From: Stutzerimonas kunmingensis
Lineage (GTDB): Bacteria > Pseudomonadota > Gammaproteobacteria > Pseudomonadales > Pseudomonadaceae
Assembly: GCF_002929225.1 (NCBI RefSeq)
Contig: NZ_PISM01000014.1
Coordinates: 62,001 to 126,000 of the forward strand
Reading direction: 5' to 3'
Length of the DNA stretch: 64,000 bases
This document shows positions 57,595 through 64,000 of this stretch, one piece after another. The position numbers and the translations under genes are program-made. Numbering within the stretch: position 1 is the first letter of the stretch; every line of letters starts with the position of its first letter. The notes beneath the pieces were generated by a model. The model was given only the letters and a program-made list of their open reading frames with translations, searched no databases and was not told where the DNA came from.

Positions 57595-58836
57595 ATGGAA
57601 GCACTTCTGATACTCGGCGGCTTGCTGCTGATTCTTGCTGGCGCCGTCTGGCTCATCAGCCTGGCATTCTCGACGAGCTTGCTCTGGGGCCTGGGTAGCC
57701 TGCTGCCTCCATTGACGTTGGCGTTCGTATTCAGTCACTGGCGCGTTGCGCGCAAGGCACTGATCCTGTCCTGCCTGGGTTTCATTCCGCTGATCGTGGG
57801 GCTGTCGCTGCTGGCCAGTCGCGATGCCGAGCGGCTGGAGGCGATTTTCAGTCTGCGTTGGCTGCCAACCCAGGTCGAGCCGGATCTTGCCATGGGGGTG
57901 CGCGGGGAATTGAACGGACGTCGATTCGCGCCGCAACAGGGTGAGCTCATAAATGGCGTACTGAATCTGCGTGAGGGGAAGGGCTTCTTCGCTCGCCAGG
58001 AGGTGACGATTCGCTTGCGCGAACCGATCGAGGGCGCGTTGCGCATCGACGTTCTGCCCGACGACATCGGCGCATTGCCTGAGGTCGAAATCGCCTGGCT
58101 GAACCCCGATCAGGAGCTGCCGGAGACGCGACGCCTCGATCGCGGTTACACGTTGCATCTTGATCTGCAGCCGGTGGCGCCGAACAAGCTGCGTGGCGAT
58201 TTCCATCTCGTGCTGCCGCCACAGTTCGACACCAGCATCACTGGCGTCATCGAGCTGTACACCGATCGCCTGCGCTACCTGGATGGTCAGGTCGACCGCC
58301 GCCATGATTCGCGGGACACCCTTGCCTTCGTGATCGAGGATTACCTGCAGCGTCGTCACGCGAGCCGGGACGTCGCTTTGCAATCGACGCCCGTCGTCAC
58401 GTTGCCGGCCGAAGAGTTGGATGTTGAGGTCCAGGCTCAGGTGAAGGGCGAGATACAGGCGTTCACGCTGCCCCTGGCAAAGAACGAGCAGGGCTGGCAC
58501 GTCAGGGGCGATGACTATCCGCCCCTGACCGAACCTGTGGTGGAGACACCTGTAACGACGACCAAGGCGGCCGAGCCCGTTGCTGCGACGGTGCCGCAAA
58601 GCAGTCTGGATCGGCGACTGCGCTTCTCGATGGAGCAGGTCCTGCGCACGCCTGACCGCTATCAGCACCTGTTGATGCGTGCGCACACCGAGCGCGGCGG
58701 TGTTGCAGAAGGGCGCTTCGCTGGTCTGGATAGCGAGGGCAATCTGATCATCAGGCGGGTCATCAGCGGCCCAGGCGAGGCGACCTATAACCTGGCTCCC
58801 GGGGAGATCGTGCTGCTCGAGCTCGTTGACCCTTGA
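57595..58836 (+). CDS. uncharacterised membrane protein upstream of htpG
   Basis: This 413-residue protein has three N-terminal membrane helices (about 1-25, 27-45 and 48-68), then a long soluble part with no domain I can name. The last 70 residues form a distinct globular block (FSMEQVLRTPDRYQHLL to LLELVDP). The ATG at 57595 gives a membrane start. A homologous gene precedes htpG in other pseudomonads as far as I recall. Confidence 0.75.
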   Translation: MEALLILGGLLLILAGAVWLISLAFSTSLLWGLGSLLPPLTLAFVFSHWRVARKALILSCLGFIPLIVGLSLLASRDAERLEAIFSLRWLPTQVEPDLAMGVRGELNGRRFAPQQGELINGVLNLREGKGFFARQEVTIRLREPIEGALRIDVLPDDIGALPEVEIAWLNPDQELPETRRLDRGYTLHLDLQPVAPNKLRGDFHLVLPPQFDTSITGVIELYTDRLRYLDGQVDRRHDSRDTLAFVIEDYLQRRHASRDVALQSTPVVTLPAEELDVEVQAQVKGEIQAFTLPLAKNEQGWHVRGDDYPPLTEPVVETPVTTTKAAEPVAATVPQSSLDRRLRFSMEQVLRTPDRYQHLLMRAHTERGGVAEGRFAGLDSEGNLIIRRVISGPGEATYNLAPGEIVLLELVDP

Positions 58837-58870
58837 CTGGACTGGCCGGCGTTGCGACGCGTCGGCTGCC

Positions 58871-58898
58871 CTTGAAAATCATCGCCACGCCCCCATCT
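58871..58898 (+). promoter_or_regulatory. RpoH (sigma-32) promoter of htpG
   Basis: CTTGAAA (58871-58877), a 13-base spacer and CCCCATCT (58891-58898), an almost perfect heat-shock promoter. The predicted leader is about 50 bases. Confidence 0.9.
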
Positions 58899-58956
58899 GC
58901 CAGACATCGCCGCAACCGCGGTCCGTGCCATTACGCTGATGTGGAGTTTGTAGACG

Positions 58957-60861
58957 ATGAGTGTGGAGACTCAAAAAGAAACCCTGGGCTTCCAGACCGA
59001 AGTGAAGCAGCTGCTTCATCTGATGATCCATTCGCTGTATTCCAACAAGGAAATCTTCCTTCGCGAGCTGATTTCCAACGCCTCCGATGCCGCCGACAAG
59101 CTGCGCTTCGAAGCGCTGGCCAAGCCGGAGCTGCTTGAGGGTGGCGCTGATCTGAAGATTCGCCTCAGCTTTGACAAGGATGCCAATACCGTCACCCTGG
59201 AAGACAACGGCATCGGCATGAACCGCGATGACGTGATCGCGCATCTGGGTACCATCGCCAAGTCCGGTACTGCCGACTTCCTGAAAAATCTCTCTGGCGA
59301 CCAGAAGAAGGATTCGCACCTGATCGGTCAGTTCGGTGTGGGCTTCTATTCCGCCTTCATCGTCGCCGACAAGGTCGATGTCTACAGCCGCCGCGCCGGT
59401 ACCCCGTCCAGCGAAGGGGTGCATTGGTCGTCGCAGGGCGAGGGCGAATTCGAAGTCGCCACCATCGACAAGGCCGAACGCGGCACCCGCATCGTCCTGC
59501 ACCTGAAGAAGGGAGAGGAGGAATTCGCCGACGGCTGGCGCCTGCGCAACATCGTCAAGAAATACTCCGACCATATTGCGCTGCCGATCGAGTTGCCGAA
59601 GGAGTTCCATGGCGAGGAGCAGGACAAGCCGGCCGAGCAGGAATGGGAGACGGTCAACCGCGCCAGTGCACTCTGGACTCGTCCGCGCACCGAGGTGAAG
59701 GACGAGGAGTATCAGGAGTTCTACAAGCACGTCGCTCACGACTTCGACAATCCACTGTCCTGGAGCCATAACAAGGTCGAGGGCAAGCTCGAGTACACCT
59801 CGCTGCTCTATGTGCCCGGCCGTGCGCCATTCGATCTGTATCACCGCGAAGCGCCGAAAGGCCTGAAGCTCTATGTGCAGCGCGTGTTCATCATGGATCA
59901 GGCCGACGAGTTCCTGCCGCTGTACCTGCGCTTCATCAAGGGCGTGGTCGATTCCAACGACCTGTCGCTCAACGTTTCCCGCGAAATCCTGCAGAAGGAT
60001 CCGGTCATCGATTCGATGAAGTCGGCGCTGACCAAGCGCGTGCTGGACATGTTGGAGAAGCTGGCCAAAGACAAGCCCGAGGACTACAAGAAGTTCTGGT
60101 CGCAGTTCGGTCAGGTACTCAAGGAAGGCCCGGCGGAAGATTTTGCCAACAAGGAGAAGATTGCCAGCCTGCTGCGATTTGCCTCCACCAGCGACGCATC
60201 GGGCGAGCAGTCGGTTTCGCTGACCGATTACCTGTCGCGCATGAAGGAAGGTCAGGACAAGGTTTACTACCTGACTGGCGAAAGCTACGCGCAGGTCAAG
60301 AACAGCCCGCACCTGGAAGTCTTCCGCAAGAAAGGCGTCGAGGTACTGCTGCTCACTGATCGTATCGACGAATGGCTAATGAGCTACCTGACCGAGTTCG
60401 ATGGCAAGCAGTTCGCCGATGTTGTGCGCGGCGACCTGGATCTGGGCAAGCTGGATTCCGAAGAGGACAAGAAGGCTCAGGAAGAAATCGCCAAGACCAA
60501 GGAAGGGCTGATCGAGCGCCTGAAGGGCGCGCTGGGTGATGAAGTCGCCGAGGTGCGCGTCTCCCATCGTCTGACCGACTCGCCGGCGATCCTCGCCATT
60601 GGCGAGCAGGATCTGGGCCTGCAGATGCGGCAGATTCTCGAGGCAAGCGGGCAGAAGGTGCCAGAGTCCAAGCCGATCTTCGAGATCAACCCGCAGCATC
60701 CGCTGATCGAAAAGCTCGATGCCGAGCCGGACGAGGATCGCTTCGCGGATCTGTCGCACATCCTGTTCGACCAGGCTGCGCTGGCGGCGGGGGATAGCCT
60801 GAAGGATCCCGCTGCTTACGTGCAGCGTCTGAACAAACTGCTGGTCGAACTATCGGCCTGA
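58957..60861 (+). CDS. htpG: HtpG, Hsp90-family chaperone
   Basis: This 634-residue Hsp90 has the GHKL ATPase motifs [24 protein letters not shown] and [17 protein letters not shown]. The middle-domain catalytic loop (LNVSREILQ) is present, as is a C-terminal dimerisation domain. It is heat-induced through the upstream RpoH promoter and ends in a perfect terminator. Confidence 0.97.
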   Translation: MSVETQKETLGFQTEVKQLLHLMIHSLYSNKEIFLRELISNASDAADKLRFEALAKPELLEGGADLKIRLSFDKDANTVTLEDNGIGMNRDDVIAHLGTIAKSGTADFLKNLSGDQKKDSHLIGQFGVGFYSAFIVADKVDVYSRRAGTPSSEGVHWSSQGEGEFEVATIDKAERGTRIVLHLKKGEEEFADGWRLRNIVKKYSDHIALPIELPKEFHGEEQDKPAEQEWETVNRASALWTRPRTEVKDEEYQEFYKHVAHDFDNPLSWSHNKVEGKLEYTSLLYVPGRAPFDLYHREAPKGLKLYVQRVFIMDQADEFLPLYLRFIKGVVDSNDLSLNVSREILQKDPVIDSMKSALTKRVLDMLEKLAKDKPEDYKKFWSQFGQVLKEGPAEDFANKEKIASLLRFASTSDASGEQSVSLTDYLSRMKEGQDKVYYLTGESYAQVKNSPHLEVFRKKGVEVLLLTDRIDEWLMSYLTEFDGKQFADVVRGDLDLGKLDSEEDKKAQEEIAKTKEGLIERLKGALGDEVAEVRVSHRLTDSPAILAIGEQDLGLQMRQILEASGQKVPESKPIFEINPQHPLIEKLDAEPDEDRFADLSHILFDQAALAAGDSLKDPAAYVQRLNKLLVELSA

Positions 60862-60880
60862 TCCCTGGCAGCGATGTACG

Positions 60881-60908
60881 AACGGCCCGTCAAGTGACGG
60901 GCCGTTTT
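60881..60908 (+). terminator. terminator of htpG
   Basis: AACGGCCCGTCA (60881-60892) and TGACGGGCCGTT (60895-60906) form a perfect 12-bp stem with a 2-base loop, running into TTTT. It is shared with convergent osmC. Confidence 0.9.
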
Positions 60909-60922
60909 CGTTTCGGGTTGCT

Positions 60923-61357
60923 TCAGAGCAGGACGCTGACCAGACGAGTGCCGTGGGTGAGATTGTCGGCTACCGGGCAACGCTGCTCGATCTGCTCCAG
61001 CAATGCCTGCTTGCCGTCCCGATCCAGATCCGCGTCGATGTCCACCTTGATGCGCAACTCCTGAAAGCCCGGCCGTACAGAAGGATCGCGTCCGAGCAGT
61101 CCGGCGGGATCGTAATCGGCTTCAATCTCGAAGCGCATGCCGCGCAGTTCGATCTTCTGCTGGTGAGCGATGAAGCGGCCGATGGTGCCGAAACATCCGG
61201 CCACTGCCGCCAGAATGGCTTCCAGCGGCGTCGGGCCGAGGTCTCGGCCCGCCGCGCTCTTTGGCTGGTCCATGATCAGGCGGTGGTTGCCGCATTGCAC
61301 CTCGATTGCCATTCCGGCATTCAATGTTCCGTGCGCGCTGATGGTTTTCATTGCCAT
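60923..61357 (-). CDS. OsmC family protein
   Basis: This 144-residue OsmC-like protein has one conserved Cys in AAVAGCFGTIGRF near residue 55, where peroxidatic OsmC/Ohr proteins place the first Cys. I do not see the second typical Cys in the usual spacing, though a CP pair occurs near residue 130 (EQRCPVAD). It may reduce hydroperoxides. An ANR-type box lies about 100 bp upstream. Confidence 0.85.
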   Translation of the reverse strand: MAMKTISAHGTLNAGMAIEVQCGNHRLIMDQPKSAAGRDLGPTPLEAILAAVAGCFGTIGRFIAHQQKIELRGMRFEIEADYDPAGLLGRDPSVRPGFQELRIKVDIDADLDRDGKQALLEQIEQRCPVADNLTHGTRLVSVLL

Positions 61358-61460
61358 GCGATGGGTCCTTTTGTGAAGTGGAAGAAAAGCAGCGCGCAGT
61401 GAGGTAGCGGCTGCGCGGTTGTGGTGGTCATGAGACTAGTGTGATGGCGATGGATGGTCG

Positions 61461-61474
61461 TTGATTTCAGTCAA
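61461..61474. promoter_or_regulatory. ANR/FNR box between osmC and the amidohydrolase gene
   Basis: TTGAT-TTCA-GTCAA matches the ANR/FNR consensus at 9 of 10 specified bases. It sits in the 230-bp divergent gap. A class II start toward OsmC would fall near 61426, with TAGTCT in the -10 place. The + direction has no good -10. Confidence 0.65.
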
Positions 61475-61587
61475 ATACCGTGGGGGGTATGCCTCGGCTG
61501 AGTCTCTGGTCGTGCCCCGCAGCATGGCAACGCTGAACGGGAAGCCCTTCTTACGGTCTACTCGCTGGCTGTCAGGAGGACCGAGCT

Positions 61588-62613
61588 TTGTACATTTTCA
61601 GAATATTTTCCGTTGTAGCCCTCGTTACGTTGTCGTCCGTCGCGGTAGGGGAAGGGCGTGACTATCGTTACAGCGATGCGCATCTGCACTATGTGGATTT
61701 TTTCCAGGAAACCGATGGCATGCAAAAGCTTCTGGCAGCGATGGACGCGGGCAGCATCGATCACGTGATGATCAGCGGCATTCCGGTGGCGAAGAAATGG
61801 CACGAGAACGAGCCCAAGCGGCCTCGCTACTACGCAGGTGACGATGCGCCGGTGTACTGGTACAGCGCGACCGACGTGTTGGTCGCCGCAGCGCTGGAAG
61901 ATCTGGATGAGGAGCAGCGCAAGCGCTTCCATCCGTTTCTTTCCGGCTTCAACCCTAACGACAAGAACGCCGACGCGCATATCCGCCGCATGCTGGAGCT
62001 GAACCCGGGCCTCTGGCAGGGTCTGGGGGAGGTATTCACCCGACACGATGACGTGACCGCGTTGACCGAGGGCGACACCCCGCGGGCCAACAACGAGGCG
62101 CTGGCCAGGGTCTATCACCTGGCGGCGGAGTTCGATCTGCCGGTGATGCTGCATTCCAACATCACCTCCAAGCGAGAGCGCAATCCGCTCTACCTGGTCG
62201 AGCTGGAGGAGCCGCTGCGCAATCATCCGCATACGCGCTTTATCTGGGCTCATGCCGGAACCAGCATGGAGCTGCACCGACACCAGGAGAAGCTTGAATT
62301 CCTGCACGATACGGTCAGCCGCCTGCTCGATGACTATCCGAATCTGTACATCGACCTTTCCTGGACCATGTTGCAACCTTATCTGCTGGACGAAGATAAG
62401 CGTCCCGACCCGAAGTGGGTCGCGCTGGTGAAGCGGCATCCCAAGCGCTTCGTGATCGGCTCGGACGTGGTCGGCCATTTCGATAACCTGGCGACCGGCA
62501 TGCACGCCTTCGCTCCCTTCCTCGATGCACTTCCAGCCTCCGTAGCGCAAGGCGTGGCGCAAGATAACTTTCTCGCGCTGCTCCCCCGCAAGCGTCAGGC
62601 TGAGCTACGTTGA
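61588..62613 (+). CDS. exported amidohydrolase family protein
   Basis: This 341-residue protein has a signal peptide (hydrophobic about 5-18, cleavage likely near AVGEG) and an amidohydrolase_2 TIM-barrel. DAHLHYVDF (HxH metal site), LPVMLHSN, FIWAHAGTS and the late VIGSDVVGH carry the remaining metal or acid residues. The start is TTG, supported by a strong AGGAGGA at 61574-61580, 7 bases upstream. The substrate is unknown. Confidence 0.85.
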   Translation: MYIFRIFSVVALVTLSSVAVGEGRDYRYSDAHLHYVDFFQETDGMQKLLAAMDAGSIDHVMISGIPVAKKWHENEPKRPRYYAGDDAPVYWYSATDVLVAAALEDLDEEQRKRFHPFLSGFNPNDKNADAHIRRMLELNPGLWQGLGEVFTRHDDVTALTEGDTPRANNEALARVYHLAAEFDLPVMLHSNITSKRERNPLYLVELEEPLRNHPHTRFIWAHAGTSMELHRHQEKLEFLHDTVSRLLDDYPNLYIDLSWTMLQPYLLDEDKRPDPKWVALVKRHPKRFVIGSDVVGHFDNLATGMHAFAPFLDALPASVAQGVAQDNFLALLPRKRQAELR

Positions 62614-62642
62614 GCGTCATGAGAATGTAATCGGGGCGTCAT

Positions 62643-62677
62643 AACCTGCCTGCTTCGCAAACAGGAAGGAGCAGGTT
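62643..62677 (+). promoter_or_regulatory. hairpin over the ribosome-binding site of the DUF3859 gene
   Basis: AACCTGC (62643-62649) and GCAGGTT (62671-62677) pair, with inner CTG/CAG. The AAGGAG at 62666-62671 lies at the base of this fold, directly before the ATG at 62680. Confidence 0.4.
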
Positions 62678-62679
62678 CC

Positions 62680-63147
62680 ATGTCGTTCACTCGTTGGGCG
62701 CTCGTCGCCATGGTACTGGGTGTGAGTTCGCCCGCAGCGCTGGCTCAGGTCGAGGTCGTGGGTGCCGTGGAGTATGGCGTGTTCGAAACCGTCAAAGAGG
62801 ATTTCGAGCCAGGCGAGCGCGTGCTGACTCGTCGTGACCAGCCCATTCGCCAGACGACTGAGGTGCCGGCGCGGCTCGGAAGCAAGTTCGGCCTGCGCTA
62901 TCGCCTCGCTGGTAAGCGCGAAGCCGATACGCCGCTGACTTTGCTATACCTGACGCCAGGTGTGGTGACACCCGATGGCAAGCGGCATGACAAGTTCGAG
63001 GTCGTGCAAGCGCTGGTGTCGGGCGCTGAAACGGACGTGATGGCATTCGAATTCACCGAGCCCCATGAGATTGTGGTCGGTCGATGGCATCTGATGGTGT
63101 TCCAGGGGGACCGCAAGTTGGCCGAGCAGATGTTCGACGTCCGGTGA
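62680..63147 (+). CDS. DUF3859 family exported protein
   Basis: This 155-residue protein has a signal peptide (cleavage after ALA, near residue 22) and a beta-rich domain typical of DUF3859, ending GRWHLMVFQGDRKLAEQMFDV. The function is unknown. It lies 66 bp after the amidohydrolase and may be cotranscribed. Confidence 0.85.
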   Translation: MSFTRWALVAMVLGVSSPAALAQVEVVGAVEYGVFETVKEDFEPGERVLTRRDQPIRQTTEVPARLGSKFGLRYRLAGKREADTPLTLLYLTPGVVTPDGKRHDKFEVVQALVSGAETDVMAFEFTEPHEIVVGRWHLMVFQGDRKLAEQMFDVR

Positions 63148-63176
63148 TGGCCATCTTGTTAGGTCGAGATGGCCAT
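63147..63176 (+). terminator. hairpin at the end of the DUF3859 gene
   Basis: ATGGCCATCT (63147-63156) and AGATGGCCAT (63167-63176) form a perfect 10-bp stem starting at the last base of the stop codon. No T-run follows. Confidence 0.55.
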
Positions 63177-63229
63177 TCGAACCGTTAGTCGGGAGAGGGT
63201 CGAGCGGCGCAAAAAATTGGCGTCAAAGT

Positions 63230-63257
63230 TCAAGTGAGGGGCCAGGCCTTCCGATAA
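63230..63257 (+). promoter_or_regulatory. FliA-like promoter of the downstream chemoreceptor
   Basis: TCAAG (63230-63234), 15 bases, then TCCGATAA (63250-63257), which is 7 of 8 matches. The spacing is one base longer than in fliC. It lies 53 bp before the ATG. Confidence 0.5.
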
Positions 63258-63310
63258 CGGAGCAGGTCACGGTTTGTGGCTGTTCCGTTTTTCATGGAGA
63301 AGGTAGTCCC

Positions 63311-64000
63311 ATGTCGATTCGCTCGCTCACTATTGGTAAACGCTCAATACTGGGCTTCGGCCTGATTGGCCTGCTCGTCCTCTTCCTCGGCCTGTTCGCA
63401 CTGAACCAGATGGCCAACATGCGCAACGAGAGCAAGGAGGTCGATGAGAACTGGCTACCCAGCATCATGGCGCTTAGTGAACTCAACGTCACAGTAATGC
63501 GCATTCGAGCCAATACCCTGCGCCTGGCTCTGGCTGATGAGGCACAGATGGTGCAGGACACCGCCCAGCGCTTGACTCAGATGCGCAGCGAAGTGGCTCA
63601 ACGTGATGCCGATTACGCCAAGCGAGTAACTACGGCCGAAGAACGTGCTGCGTATGAACGCTTCAAGCAGAGCTTCGAACAGTACTTGCTGCTTCAGCAA
63701 CGTGTCGTCGAGCATGTGGTCCGCGGTGAGCGCGCCCAGGCCGTGACGATAATCAACGGCGAAATCAACGGGCACGCGGATAACGTGACTGCGTCACTGA
63801 ACCAGCTCCTGACCATCAACAGCGAGGAAGCCGGCGGGGCGGCGGATCGCGCGTCCGCACAATACGACACGGCGTTCAGCTGGGTGGTAGCGACGCTGGT
63901 GTTCGCTGCCGCTATCACCGTTACGCTGGCCTGGGTGTTCACCCGCAGCGTCGTGGGCCCGCTGGGAACTGCTGTTTCGGTAGCCGAGCGTATCGCTGGT
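63311..64000 (+). CDS. methyl-accepting chemotaxis protein (5' part, runs off the window)
   Basis: The visible 230 residues begin MSIRSLTIGKRSILGFGLIG, with a membrane helix (about 12-33). A four-helix-bundle periplasmic sensor follows (about 34-190), then a second helix (about 190-212) and the start of a HAMP domain (FTRSVVGPLGTAVSVAERIA). This is the usual 4HB-MCP architecture. The signalling domain lies beyond 64000. The ligand is unknown. Confidence 0.92.
   Translation, partial: MSIRSLTIGKRSILGFGLIGLLVLFLGLFALNQMANMRNESKEVDENWLPSIMALSELNVTVMRIRANTLRLALADEAQMVQDTAQRLTQMRSEVAQRDADYAKRVTTAEERAAYERFKQSFEQYLLLQQRVVEHVVRGERAQAVTIINGEINGHADNVTASLNQLLTINSEEAGGAADRASAQYDTAFSWVVATLVFAAAITVTLAWVFTRSVVGPLGTAVSVAERIAG

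Overview
The window is a high-GC gammaproteobacterial chromosome segment that looks like the Pseudomonas (Stutzerimonas) stutzeri group. The strongest sign is a pair of tandem cbb3 oxidase operons, ccoNOP and ccoNOQP. The two CcoN proteins (474 and 475 aa) agree, as far as I remember, with the structurally studied P. stutzeri cbb3 oxidase. The aer-acnA, rlmM-tusA, smc-zipA-ligA, gltA-sdh-suc-lpdG and htpG neighbourhoods are also typical of Pseudomonas. Almost everything is core metabolism. I found no insertion sequence, prophage, CRISPR array, rRNA or tRNA.

Layout. 1-71: 3' end of an unidentified + strand gene. 90-12166 (- strand): the complete cbb3 locus, transcribed as ccoN1-O1-P1, ccoN2-O2-Q-P2, then the maturation genes ccoG-H-I-S and a DsbD_2/TauE-like membrane gene. 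12230-19092: an alpha/beta hydrolase, an Aer-type aerotaxis receptor, aconitase A, RlmM and TusA. 19122-24894: a second terminal oxidase of caa3 type with a subunit I-III fusion and a cytochrome-c-tailed subunit II, followed by small membrane proteins. 25016-34420: a K+ channel-like protein, MoaA, SMC, ZipA and LigA. 34699-39514: a flagellar filament cluster, fliC-flaG-fliD-fliS-fliT, with recognisable FliA promoters. 39570-40650: ppnP, a DMT protein and a small YkgJ-type protein. 40903-53951: gltA divergent from sdhCDAB-sucAB-lpdG-sucCD, the centre of the TCA cycle. 54403-58836: BrnQ, a DUF599 protein, two hotdog thioesterases and an unknown membrane protein. 58957-64000: htpG behind a near-consensus RpoH promoter, OsmC, an exported amidohydrolase, a DUF3859 protein and the start of a chemoreceptor that runs off the window.

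How the genes fit together. The segment carries electron supply (TCA cycle, succinate dehydrogenase), two classes of heme-copper oxidase to dispose of the electrons, and an aerotaxis receptor plus flagellar parts to move along oxygen gradients. The most useful observations are regulatory. An ANR/FNR box lies only in front of the first cbb3 operon. ccoQ is absent from that operon and two strong hairpins stand in its place. The ccoO paralogues look homogenised by gene conversion. Two FliA-type promoters are repeated in tandem before fliC. Hairpins and a terminator-like element split the long sdh-suc operon. A 16-bp dyad covers the gltA -10 box. I did not find a clearly new multi-gene system.
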